A stretch of 64,000 bases of DNA from Prauserella salsuginis (GCF_024648885.1 NZ_JANBBF010000008.1:62001-126000); one strand, 5' to 3'; shown: positions 26,291 through 34,318, counted from the first letter of the stretch. A program made the numbers and translations. The notes: a model not told the origin generated them from the sequence alone.

Positions 26291-27631
26291 TCAGTGCCCG
26301 GTGGGGGTGGCTGTGGGCCGGTCATCCCGGTGCGAGGTGCGGCGGGGGCGGGTGGCGAGCGCGATCACGGGGAGCAGCGCGACGGCCAGCACCCCTCCGC
26401 CCAACGACAGCACGGTGTAGCTGCCGGTGGCCACGACCAGGCCGGAGGCCAGTCCACCGCCTGCTCCGGCGACTGCGATGGCGACGTCGACCAGTCCTTG
26501 AGTCTTGGCGCGGGTCGCCAGTGACGTGTTGTCGGTGATGAGCGTGGTGCCGCTGACCAGACCGAAGCTCCATCCCAGGCCCAACAGGCCCAGGGCGACC
26601 GCCAGCAGCGTGACCGACTGCGGTGGCGAGAACCCGGCGACCAGACCTGCCGCCAGGAGGGTGATGCCGGAGGCAACTGCGACGGGCATTCGGCCGTAAC
26701 GGTCGACGAGATAGCCGCTCAGCGGCGACGGCAGATACATCGCGGCGACGTGGACGGCGATGACGACTCCGGCGGCTCCGACCGAGTGGCCGTGGTGCTG
26801 CATGTGGATCGGGGTCATCGTCATGATCGCGACCATGACGAGTTGAGCCAGCACCATCACCGCGGACCCGAGCAGCACGCGGCGCCGGTCGCCCGCCGAG
26901 TCCCCGGATGCCGTATCGCTGAGTCCTGCCGCGCTGGGTCCTGTATCGCTGAGTCCTGCCGCGCTGTGGCCCGCAGTGCTGTGACTCGGGTCGGCCGGGT
27001 CCGAGCCGGCCACGGCACGTGCGGTGAGCAGGGGGTCGGGACGCAGCAGCGCCCAGAGCACGACTGCGGCGGCTCCGTAGGCGACGGTGGCCAGCGAGAA
27101 GGGGCCGGCCAACGGCGGAATGTGCCACGACGTGGCCAATGCGCCCAGTGGGGTGACCAGGTTGGGACCGACGACCGCGCCGAGTGTGGTGGCCACGAGG
27201 ACGACGCTGAGCGCACGTGCCCGGTGCGCGGGCGTGGCGAGGTCGGCGCCGGAATAGCGGGCCTGCAGGTTGGTGGCGGTGCCTGCCCCGTAGACGACGA
27301 GGGCGGCCAGCAACAGGGCGACGTCGTCGACGGCGGCGGCGATCACGACGCCCAGCGCACCCACCGCCCCGGTGGCGTAGCCGGCCGCGAGGCCCGTGCG
27401 ACGCCCACGGCGCTGGGAGATCGCTCCGACCAGGGCGGCCGCCACGGCCGAGCCGGCGGTGAACAGGGCGCTGGGCAGGCCGGACAGGCCAGTGGTGCCG
27501 AGCATGTCTTCGGCCAGCAGGGCTCCGACGGTGATGCCCGCGGCCAGTCCCGCCCCACTGAGGATCTGGGCGGCGATCAGGACGGTGAGGATGCGTCGTT
27601 GGGCACGATGCAGTGCGGCCGTGGTGGTCAT
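26291..27631 (-). CDS. MFS drug/solute efflux transporter
   Basis: A 446-residue, 12-segment major facilitator. The A-motif-like loop SQRRGRRTGLAAGY and the second-half loop YLVDRYGRMPVAVASG are visible. The central cytoplasmic loop (about residues 220-245) contains a 10-residue repeat (GLSDTGPSAA then GLSDTASGDS), matching a tandem DNA repeat. ATG 27631 has GAAGGGA upstream. A GTG at 27661 that overlaps the regulator's stop (GTGA) is possible through coupling. It is co-transcribed behind the ArsR-rhodanese gene, so its substrate may be a sulfur or metalloid compound; that is a guess from context. Confidence 0.9.
   Translation of the reverse strand: MTTTAALHRAQRRILTVLIAAQILSGAGLAAGITVGALLAEDMLGTTGLSGLPSALFTAGSAVAAALVGAISQRRGRRTGLAAGYATGAVGALGVVIAAAVDDVALLLAALVVYGAGTATNLQARYSGADLATPAHRARALSVVLVATTLGAVVGPNLVTPLGALATSWHIPPLAGPFSLATVAYGAAAVVLWALLRPDPLLTARAVAGSDPADPSHSTAGHSAAGLSDTGPSAAGLSDTASGDSAGDRRRVLLGSAVMVLAQLVMVAIMTMTPIHMQHHGHSVGAAGVVIAVHVAAMYLPSPLSGYLVDRYGRMPVAVASGITLLAAGLVAGFSPPQSVTLLAVALGLLGLGWSFGLVSGTTLITDNTSLATRAKTQGLVDVAIAVAGAGGGLASGLVVATGSYTVLSLGGGVLAVALLPVIALATRPRRTSHRDDRPTATPTGH
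26913..26966. repeat. tandem repeat, 30-bp period, inside the MFS gene
   Basis: Two copies of a 24-bp identical block (26913-26936 and 26943-26966) are spaced 30 bp apart, in frame. They encode a duplicated 10-residue segment in the central loop. Copy number could change by slippage without breaking the frame. Confidence 0.85.
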
Positions 27632-27657
27632 CCCCGGTCCCTTCGGCAGGCGGTCGT

Positions 27658-28314
27658 TCACGCAGCGGTGGTGATGGGCATGCCGTCACGGCGCCATTCG
27701 AGGATGCCGTCCTCCAGCAGTGCGGCCTCGCGTCCGCTGTCGTGCAGCAGGCGCACCGCGTCGTGGGAGAGCACGCAGTAGCGCCCCCGGCAGTAGGCGA
27801 CCACCTCGACATCGGGCGGGATCTCGGCCATTCGGTCGGCAAGCTGTTCCAAGGGGATCGAGACGGCCCCTGGCACGTGCCCGGCCGCGTACTCCTCGGG
27901 GGGACGCACATCCAGTACGAGGACCCGGCCTTCAGCGGTCTCGCGGAGAAGCTCCTCACGATCGACCAGCCGGACCTGCTCGGTGTCGAGGTAGGCGCGG
28001 CGGACGCTCTCCACCTCGGCACGGTGCGTATCGGCGACCCGGCACAGCACCGACAACAGTTCGGCCACGTCGGCGCCGGTCAACCGGTACAGCACGCTCG
28101 TTCCCCGTTTGCGAGTGGTCACCAGGCCCGCGTCGTGCAGTATCTGCAGGTGCGCCGACGCGGTCGTCAGCTTCAGCCCGGCCGCTCGGGACAGTTCGCG
28201 CACGGGACGCTCGCCCTGGGCCAGGAGTTCCAGTAGTTCGAGCCGCTTGCCGTGCGCCAGGGCTTTGCCGGTACCGGCGACGGCGTCGTACAGATCGGCC
28301 TTGTCGACGTCCAC
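27658..28314 (-). CDS. ArsR-type regulator fused to a rhodanese domain
   Basis: The 218-residue protein has an N-terminal winged helix (about residues 1-100; recognition region LKLTTASAHLQILHDAGLV, wing TTRKRGTSVLYRL). A rhodanese domain follows (about 108-215) with the active loop CRGRYC, Cys being the sulfur-accepting residue, and the element VLDVRPPEEYAAGHVPGA. Such fusions suggest sensing through persulfide or another thiol chemistry. The classic ArsR metal-site cysteines of the recognition helix are absent. The MFS gene follows, and a methyltransferase gene is divergent 39 bases away, so the regulator probably controls both and itself. Confidence 0.94.
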   Translation of the reverse strand: MDVDKADLYDAVAGTGKALAHGKRLELLELLAQGERPVRELSRAAGLKLTTASAHLQILHDAGLVTTRKRGTSVLYRLTGADVAELLSVLCRVADTHRAEVESVRRAYLDTEQVRLVDREELLRETAEGRVLVLDVRPPEEYAAGHVPGAVSIPLEQLADRMAEIPPDVEVVAYCRGRYCVLSHDAVRLLHDSGREAALLEDGILEWRRDGMPITTAA

Positions 28315-28325
28315 ACGTGGCAGTG

Positions 28326-28343
28326 TTCCACAAATCCATGGAA
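28326..28343. promoter_or_regulatory. candidate operator between the ArsR-rhodanese and methyltransferase genes
   Basis: The 39-base divergent gap contains TTCCA-N8-TGGAA (28326-28343) with the palindrome TCCATGGA (28335-28342). AATACT, a likely -10 for the methyltransferase, follows directly and lies six bases before its ATG. A repressor bound here would block both promoters. Confidence 0.45.
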
Positions 28344-28353
28344 TACTGAAGAT

Positions 28354-29028
28354 ATGCTCGAGGAGCTACACGGCGCCCAGCGGAAACACTGGCAGTCGGT
28401 CTACACGGCACACCCGGAGATGTACGGCTGGCGCCCCTCCGAGCCCGCCCGGTACGCGGCCGAGGTCTTCAGCGCCTCGCGTGCCGGCTCGGTACTGGAG
28501 CTGGGTGCCGGCCACGGCCGGGATTCGCTGCACTTCGCACGGGAAGGCTTCCCGGTGCACGCCACCGATTTCAGCGGCACCGCGTTGGATCGACTCCGCG
28601 CCCAGGCCTCCCACGAAGGAGTGGCCGAGCAGGTCCGGACCACGGTGCACGATGCGCGCGACCCGCTCCCGCTTCCCGACGCCTCCGTGGACGGGGTGTT
28701 CGCGCACATGTTGCTGTGCATGGCGTTGTCCACGCAGGAGATCCGTGCCGTCGTCGCAGAGGTGGAACGTGTGTTGCGGCCGCGTGGAACTCTGGTCTAC
28801 ACCGTCCGCAACACCAGCGACGCTCACTACGGCGTCGGCACGACCCATGGCGACGACATCTATGAACACGGCGGCTTCGCCGTGCACTTCTTCTCTCGTG
28901 AGCTCGTCGACGACCTTGCCCGTGGCTGGCGGTTGCGCGAGGTGCACTCCTTCAGCGAGGGGGAACTGCCTCGGCGGCTCTGGCGGATAACCCAGACCAC
29001 ACCACGACATCCGCGCCCTGCGAGCTGA
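28354..29028 (+). CDS. class I SAM-dependent methyltransferase
   Basis: The 224-residue protein has the SAM-binding motif VLELGAGHGRDSLHFA (about residues 46-61), the acidic motif II residue (HATDFSG), and motifs PDASVDGVFAHMLLCMAL and EVERVLRPRGTLVY. The family resembles TehB/UbiE-type small-molecule methyltransferases. No arsenite-type cysteine triad is visible. Shared control with the ArsR-rhodanese regulator suggests detoxification or volatilisation of a toxic inorganic species or thiol; that is inferred. ATG 28354 is fixed by the leaderless-type -10 just upstream. Confidence 0.88.
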   Translation: MLEELHGAQRKHWQSVYTAHPEMYGWRPSEPARYAAEVFSASRAGSVLELGAGHGRDSLHFAREGFPVHATDFSGTALDRLRAQASHEGVAEQVRTTVHDARDPLPLPDASVDGVFAHMLLCMALSTQEIRAVVAEVERVLRPRGTLVYTVRNTSDAHYGVGTTHGDDIYEHGGFAVHFFSRELVDDLARGWRLREVHSFSEGELPRRLWRITQTTPRHPRPAS

Positions 29029-29055
29029 CGCAGCCGATCGGTGGTCCGGCGCGGT

Positions 29056-30201
29056 TCAGGACCCCTCTCCGTCCGGTGGCACGTCGCCGGACGGTGCGTC
29101 TCGGGACAGGAGTTCCCGCAGTACGAGCTCGCGGAGGGTGGCCGGATCGTCGCCGGCGTCAAGCACCGCCCGGTGCACGCGCCGGAGCACGCCGTCCGTG
29201 GCGGAGCGCTCACGATCGGACTCGGCCACCCGCGTCCGGAGTCGCTCCACTTCGCCTCGCAGGTCGGCGAGTTCGCCGCGCACGCTGCTCAGGTCCTGGT
29301 CGGCCTGCTGCTGGGCGGCCAGCGCCTCGTCGAGTCGCCGGGCGAGTTCTTCGGCCCGCTGCGCAGCGTCGCGTTCCCGCTGGGAAGCCTGGCGCAGCGC
29401 GTCGCGCGTCTCGTCGAGCTGGGCCGTCGCGGTCGTCAGGCGCTCGGTGAGGCTCTGTTCCAGATCGCGGCTACGCGCCCGGTGTTCGTCGAGCGCGGCC
29501 TGTGCGGTGTCGCGCTCACCGGTGCGTTCCGCCAGCTGCCCGCGCAGCTCGTCGAGACGTTCGGTGAGCTCGTCGACCCGGGCACGGACGACGCGGTTCT
29601 GATCCTCCGCGGTGCGGGCCCGGTCGGCCGCGGCCTCGGCCGTGGCCTCGGCGCGGGCCTGTGCGAGCGCGGCGGCGTCCGCTGCGGCGGTGGCCTGTTG
29701 TGCGGTGTCCTGCGCCGCGTCCGCGTCAGCGCGTGCGCGGTCGGCTTCGGCGACGGCCTCGTCCCGGAGCCGTAGCGCCTCGTCCGCCCGCTGTTCGGCC
29801 TCGGCCTCTGCACGCCGGGCCTCCTCGGCGGCCGCGTCCGCCTCGTCCGCCCTGGTGGCAGCGGCGTTCAGCTCGTCCTGCATGCGGGCCGTGACGTCGT
29901 CGAGTGCACCGCCGAGCGTCTGCAGCGGTTCCAGGACCTGCCGGGCGGTCTCGGCGAACGTGTCGGTCGCTTCGCGCAGCGCCGTCGGGGGATCGGTGTC
30001 GCCGAGCGCAGTGCGGAGAGCGTGTTCGGCGGCCGCCAGTTGCTTGCACGTCTTGTCCCCGGGCCACCGGCGGTCGGGGCAGAACTCGTACGGCCGTCCG
30101 CCGCGCGGCCCGGGTGGCGGCAGGGGCTCTCTGCAGTGCCGAAACCCACACCGCGCCGCCTGCGGATCCGTCACGTGCACCGTCACACTTTCCGCACTCA
30201 T
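29056..30201 (-). CDS. Cys4 zinc-finger-like, long coiled-coil protein
   Basis: This 381-residue protein has no family I can name with confidence. Cys18, Cys23, Cys41 and Cys52 form a probable zinc-binding module around GRPYEFCPDRRWPGDKTC. From about residue 55 to 355 the sequence is almost continuous Ala/Glu/Arg coiled coil. The C-terminus is a short helical segment (VLRRVHRAVLDAGDDPATLRELVLRELL). The layout recalls KfrA-like plasmid DNA-binding coiled-coil proteins, but no HTH is seen. ATG 30201 has AGGATGG upstream. The AT-rich spacer with repeated half-sites directly upstream may be its own binding site. Confidence 0.85.
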   Translation of the reverse strand: MSAESVTVHVTDPQAARCGFRHCREPLPPPGPRGGRPYEFCPDRRWPGDKTCKQLAAAEHALRTALGDTDPPTALREATDTFAETARQVLEPLQTLGGALDDVTARMQDELNAAATRADEADAAAEEARRAEAEAEQRADEALRLRDEAVAEADRARADADAAQDTAQQATAAADAAALAQARAEATAEAAADRARTAEDQNRVVRARVDELTERLDELRGQLAERTGERDTAQAALDEHRARSRDLEQSLTERLTTATAQLDETRDALRQASQRERDAAQRAEELARRLDEALAAQQQADQDLSSVRGELADLRGEVERLRTRVAESDRERSATDGVLRRVHRAVLDAGDDPATLRELVLRELLSRDAPSGDVPPDGEGS

Positions 30202-30553
30202 GCGACCATCCTACTTACAGATTATCTATCTCGTAACTTGGGTTTTGAGTTTTGTAACTACAACCAGGAGTTCGCTACAGAAGGTATATTTTGTAGCTGA
30301 GTGAATCGGGGGTTCGCCACGTCCCGACGAGGGACTCGAAGAGGACGCTGAGGGGACCGAACCAGGCCGGTTCCGCGCCGTCGGGAAAACCGCCAACGCA
30401 CACTCGATGGCCTCGGACGGTGCACGTGGCGGGTCGATCGTCGACCCGACGGGAACGGGCGGAGCAGGGGGCAGAACAGACGGAGCGGGCCGGAGTGTGT
30501 GCCCTCGAGCGTGCAGCGAAAATCGCTGGACACACGGGGCTACGGTCAGCGAC
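30202..30553. promoter_or_regulatory. divergent AT-rich spacer with repeated TGTAG/CTACA half-sites
   Basis: No gene is supported in these 352 bases. The first 100 bases are strikingly AT-rich for this genome. They hold the palindrome TTGTAACTACAA (30252-30263) and GCTACA-N12-TGTAGC (30274-30279 with 30292-30297), giving four CTACA/TGTAG half-sites in 45 bases. The rest is ordinary GC-rich sequence ending in TACGGT (30541-30546), seven bases before the GTG of the rightward P-loop gene, a leaderless-type promoter. Confidence 0.5.
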
Positions 30554-31681
30554 GTGACCACGAGCAACACGCCGGTGCTGTGGGTGAGCGGGGCGCGTGG
30601 CACGGGGAAGACGACAGCCGGTTGGGGTCTGTACCGACGCATTGCCGACCGAGGTGGCAGCGTCGCCTATGTCGATATCGACCAGCTCGGACTGATCGGG
30701 CCACCGCCCGGCGGAGGAGGCGCGAGCCACCGGATCAAGGCCGACAACCTCCTGCGCATGGTCGCCACCCTGCGTCGCCGCGGTGTGCAGCAGGTGCTCG
30801 TGTCGGGCGTTGTGGATCCGCAGCAGGGAATCGAGCCGTACCTCATGCACAAGACCGAGGCGGCCCACATCGATCTCACGCACGTGCGGCTCACCTGCGA
30901 GCGGGAAGAGCTGCGCCGGCGCTTCCTGGGACGCGGATCGTCGCCGGAGATGCTCACGGAACTGTTCGACCTGGTCGACGAGCTCGACCGTTCCGATACA
31001 GGCTCGATGGTCGACACGACCGGGCAGAATCCGGCGGACACCGTCGACACGTTGATGGCATGGACCACCGTGCGTACCGCTCCGGTGCTCCCGTTGCCCG
31101 CCGCTCCCTCCGATGGCAGCTTCCGGTCGGCCCTGGTGGCCGTGGTGACCGGTGCGACCGCGGTGGGCAAGTCCACCATCAGCTGGAAGGTGCTGCGCGA
31201 CCTCTGGCGACGCAACGTCGTGACCGCCTACGTGGACCTCGGCCAGCTCGGGTTCGTCCACCCGGGCCCGGATCCTGCCCTGCAGGCCGCTGCCCTCCGG
31301 TCATTGTGGGATGGCTATCGACGGACCGGGGCGCGGGCATTGCTCGTCGTGGCCCGCGAGCCCGCCTCGGTGGTGGACGCCGTGCCGGACGATCCCGTCA
31401 CCGTCGTGCATCTCGACGCGGACGCCGCGACGCTGGCCGCCCGCGTACGCCGCCGAGCCGACGGTGAATCGGCGCTGCTGGCCGGCGACGAACTGCGAGG
31501 CGCATCGCCCGCCGTCCAACGTCGGGTGGCTACTCGAGCAGCAGCCGAGGCAACCCGGCTTCGATGTGTCGGAACCGATGGGATCATCCTCGACACGAGC
31601 GGACAGAACGCCGACGAGACCGCCGCGGCCGTCCTCGACGCGCTGCGGTCCGCCCCGGGGACGCTTCTGACCAGCACGTGA
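30554..31681 (+). CDS. tandem two-domain P-loop kinase-like protein
   Basis: The roughly 375-residue protein is built from two copies of one P-loop unit. Walker A motifs are GARGTGKTT (residues 13-21) and GATAVGKST (200-208). The following strands YVDIDQLG (39-46) and YVDLGQLG (226-233) have the same 187-residue spacing. Each unit ends with a similar element: DTTGQNPADT near 154 and DTSGQNADET near 346. The general look is that of adenylylsulfate-kinase / shikimate-kinase-like small nucleotide kinases, but I cannot name a substrate. It is divergent from the coiled-coil gene across the AT-rich spacer. Confidence 0.85.
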   Translation: MTTSNTPVLWVSGARGTGKTTAGWGLYRRIADRGGSVAYVDIDQLGLIGPPPGGGGASHRIKADNLLRMVATLRRRGVQQVLVSGVVDPQQGIEPYLMHKTEAAHIDLTHVRLTCEREELRRRFLGRGSSPEMLTELFDLVDELDRSDTGSMVDTTGQNPADTVDTLMAWTTVRTAPVLPLPAAPSDGSFRSALVAVVTGATAVGKSTISWKVLRDLWRRNVVTAYVDLGQLGFVHPGPDPALQAAALRSLWDGYRRTGARALLVVAREPASVVDAVPDDPVTVVHLDADAATLAARVRRRADGESALLAGDELRGASPAVQRRVATRAAAEATRLRCVGTDGIILDTSGQNADETAAAVLDALRSAPGTLLTST

Positions 31682-31973
31682 ACCACCTAGACCAGCGGTG
31701 CGCCGGACCACGGTCCGCCACACCGCGTCCACGGGAAACAGGTCTCGCACACGCCGGTCGTCACCCGTGTGCGCGCCTCGGTGGTGGACATCTCGGCGGT
31801 GGACATCGTGCCGGGCGATCCGGTCAACGCCGCGCACCGCGTTCCAGCCGCCTACGTCCAGGGCGGCGTCGCACTGCCAGGCCCGTGCCATCGGCACGGG
31901 CCTGCTGCACAGTGCACTCCTGCTGCACAGTGCACTCCTGCGGGACTGTGCGTCCGTGGGGATCGACGCGGGG
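31682..31973. repeat. spacer with hairpin and 18-bp tandem repeat
   Basis: No gene is seen. A 9-bp hairpin (31881-31889 with 31893-31901) is followed at once by two exact tandem copies of an 18-bp unit (31902-31919, 31920-31937). The hairpin may end transcription of the leftward VOC gene that stops at 31974. Confidence 0.6.
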
Positions 31974-32411
31974 TCAGCTCTTCGTCAGGTCCTGGGCGAG
32001 CATGAGGATGATGCCGCTCGGGCCACGGACATAGGTGAGTTTGTAGACGTCCCCGTAGGTGGCCACGCCGCGCAGCGGGTGGCAACCGTGCCGCGCGGCG
32101 ACCGCGAGAGCCGCGTCGATGTCGTCGACCGAGAAGGCGACTCGGTGCATGCCGATCTCGTTGGGCTGCGTGGGCGCCGTCTCGATGGCGTCGGGGTGGA
32201 TGTACTCGAAAAGCTCGAGACGACCGGTGCCGTCCGGCGTCTGGAGCATGGCGATGTTGGCGTGGTTGCCGTCGAGGCCGACGGCTGTCTCGGTCCACTC
32301 CCCGCTGACCGTGTCACGGCCGAGGACGGTCAGCCCCAGGTCGGTGAAGAACGCTATCGCTGCGTCGAGATCGCGCACGGCGATGCCGATGTTCTCGAGT
32401 CTGATGGGCAT
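31974..32411 (-). CDS. VOC (glyoxalase/bleomycin-resistance) family protein
   Basis: The 145-residue protein has the paired beta-alpha-beta-beta-beta modules of the vicinal-oxygen-chelate fold. It begins RLENIGIAVRDLDAAIAFFTDLG, with a second module starting HRVAFSVDDIDAAL. Possible metal ligands are His/Glu residues in GRLELFEY and in the second module. The substrate is unknown. TACCGT is six bases before ATG 32411, suggesting a leaderless mRNA; the longer frame to 32756 is Arg/Pro-rich and unlikely. Confidence 0.9.
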   Translation of the reverse strand: MPIRLENIGIAVRDLDAAIAFFTDLGLTVLGRDTVSGEWTETAVGLDGNHANIAMLQTPDGTGRLELFEYIHPDAIETAPTQPNEIGMHRVAFSVDDIDAALAVAARHGCHPLRGVATYGDVYKLTYVRGPSGIILMLAQDLTKS

Positions 32412-32732
32412 GCGCGCACGGTAACGAACCGTGGCGCAGGTCGCCGGTTGTCGAGTCCTGCCTGGGCGCCGGTCGGCACGAGCAGCCGCGCGAACAGATC
32501 GCCGGCGTGGTCGGGGATTCCTGCAGCGGTGGGCCAACCGGCCGGTTGGGCCGGGAGTGACCGCGCCCGACGAGGCAGCCGCGGTCCCGTTGCTGCATCG
32601 CGGATCGTGCGCCGGCTCGGACGTCCGGCCGGTGCGGCACGGGTTCGTCAACGGGACAGCGGAGCCATCATGGATCGAACGCATCGGGGCTCGTGGCAAA
32701 GCCCGCCACAGGGAGCGAGAGGGGAGACCGGG
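32412..32732. other. 321-base spacer without a recognisable gene
   Basis: Open frames exist on both strands, but their products are Arg/Pro/Gly-rich and match nothing I know. It separates the leftward VOC gene from the rightward chimeric pseudogene and may be scar sequence from the same rearrangement. Confidence 0.4.
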
Positions 32733-33453
32733 ATGCGAGTCCTGCTCGTCACGCACGGCACTCGGGGTAATGTACAGCCCTTCGTCGCGTTGGCGACGGG
32801 CTTACTCGCCGCAGGTCACGAACCAGTGTTGGCAGCGCCTGCGGCATTCGGCCCCTTCGTCGAGCAGCACGGCGTGCGCTTCGCGGCGTTGGACGACGGG
32901 CCGAACCGGATATTGGACGATCCCGGGCGCCTCGAGCCGGTCCTTGCAGGCAAGGGCGGGAACGGGCGGCGGATCGCGGCGATGCTGAGTGTGCTGCGGG
33001 AGGCCAAGCCGGCCATGGCTCGCGTGCTCACGGACATGGCTGCCGCGGCCGACGGCGGTGCCGATCTCGTGGTCCATCAGGCCAACAGTCCCGCCCACGC
33101 CGATCTCGCCGCCCGCCCCAGAGTCCAGGTACTCGGTTTCGACGACGTGTGGCAGCGGATCCTGCCGGGCGATGCGGTGGAGCCCGAGCGCGCCATCACC
33201 GTCGACACCAGCCTCGCCGCACTCGAGATGGCCGCCGCCGACGATGTCTGCGCGGTCGTGCCCGAACGGTTCGCTCGCACCGCCGTCCGCACCGGTCGCG
33301 TCAGCCTCGCCCTCGACCGGACGTGGCCGATGCGTCAAGCCCACTACCTGCTCCGCCCGCTCGACGCACCGCACCGCATCCGCACGCGCGTTCCTGCGCT
33401 GGCTCGACGAGCTCGAACAGGACAGCGCCCCGCTGGGAGAGATGACCGAGTAA
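32733..33453 (+). pseudogene. chimeric remnant: glycosyltransferase N-terminus joined to LysR C-terminus
   Basis: From ATG 32733 the first 120 or so residues match the N-terminal domain of GT1/GT28 sterol- or macrolide-type glucosyltransferases (MRVLLVTHGTRGNVQPFVAL; ADLVVHQANSPAHA). Around 33100-33115 the sequence switches without a stop to the C-terminal part of a LysR-family effector-binding domain (VQVLGFDDVWQRI; AITVDTSLAALEMAAADDV; AHYLLRPLDAP). Near 33380-33390 the frame shifts by one, and the expected LysR ending AFLRWLDELEQ continues in another frame to a TAA at 33451. Neither parent is complete, so no function is expected. A predicted single frame running on to 33911 would overlap the GDSL gene. 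Confidence 0.85.
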
Positions 33454-33553
33454 CGGTCCGCACCACGGTGGGCGACCTCGCCGTGGTGACCGGCTGCGGC
33501 GTGCATCCGCTGGTAGGCGGCCCGCGAGCGGGGCCGCGAGTCCTCGACGCGCC

Positions 33554-34318
33554 TCAGCGGGGTGTGATCGGCTCCGGGGTCGGCCGCTTCGGTGCGACGC
33601 CGTCACCGGAGGAGGTGCCGGTCAGCCGCCGGTGGATCCAGGGGACGACGTGGGTGCGGACCCACCGGAGGTCCTCGCTGCGCCGCTGCGCAGGCGTCTC
33701 CGCGGGGACGGGCGGTAGGTCGGCGGGCCGCAGTGTGTGCGGGGCGCCGAGGGCGTCGAGTACGGCCGACGCGACGGCCCGGTGGCCGTGGGGGCCGAGG
33801 TGGATGCGGTCGTCGGACCACATCCGGCGGTCCCGCAGTTCGCGCATCGCCCACATGTCCACGACGAGCGCACCGTGCCGCGCCGCGATGAGCCGGACGT
33901 GCTCGTTGTAGACGGCGGTGCGGCCCCGCAGCTTCCGGAACACCGGATCGTCGACCCCGTCGACGCCGGTGAACAGCACCACCGTCGTCCCCGACGCGGC
34001 GAGCTTGCCGACGGCCTCGTCGTAGACCTCGGCGAGACCGTCGAGGTCGGGCCGGGGCCGCATCAGATCGTTGCCGCCGGCGTAGAGCGTCACCAGGTCG
34101 GGGCGCAGCGCGAGTGCGGGGTCGAGCTGTTCGGCCACCACCTCGCCGAGCAATCGGCCGCGCACGGCCAGGTTCGCGTAGCCGAGACCGGGGTGAGCCG
34201 CCGCGAGGGACTCTGCCACGAGGTCGGCCCACCCGCGGACGCCGTTCGGGTAGGCGGGGTCGTCGTCGCCGACCCCCTCGGTGAACGAATCTCCCACTGC
34301 GACGAACCGCTCGAACAT
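33554..34318 (-). CDS. SGNH/GDSL-family hydrolase
   Basis: The 254-residue esterase/lipase-type enzyme has block I GDSFTEGVGDD (nucleophile Ser at about residue 10), block II Gly in VRGRLLGEV, block III GGND and block V SDDRIHLGPHGH with the catalytic Asp and His. No signal peptide is seen, so it is cytosolic. A leaderless-type TAGAGT (34326-34331) sits seven bases before ATG 34318, which favours this start over ATG 34324. Confidence 0.95.
   Translation of the reverse strand: MFERFVAVGDSFTEGVGDDDPAYPNGVRGWADLVAESLAAAHPGLGYANLAVRGRLLGEVVAEQLDPALALRPDLVTLYAGGNDLMRPRPDLDGLAEVYDEAVGKLAASGTTVVLFTGVDGVDDPVFRKLRGRTAVYNEHVRLIAARHGALVVDMWAMRELRDRRMWSDDRIHLGPHGHRAVASAVLDALGAPHTLRPADLPPVPAETPAQRRSEDLRWVRTHVVPWIHRRLTGTSSGDGVAPKRPTPEPITPR

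Noticed and set aside
26913-26966. Possible CRISPR-like or intergenic repeat array
   Set aside because: Only two copies, no spacers of uniform length, and it lies in frame inside an MFS gene.
26322-28022. A 566-codon minus-strand frame overlapping the MFS and regulator genes
   Set aside because: It is an alternative frame of two genes with clear family matches; Arg/Pro-rich with no motif.
32733-33911. A single intact 392-residue glycosyltransferase-like gene
   Set aside because: Only the first 120 or so residues are glycosyltransferase; the rest turns into LysR sequence, then out-of-frame sequence antisense to the GDSL gene. A pseudogene explains it better.
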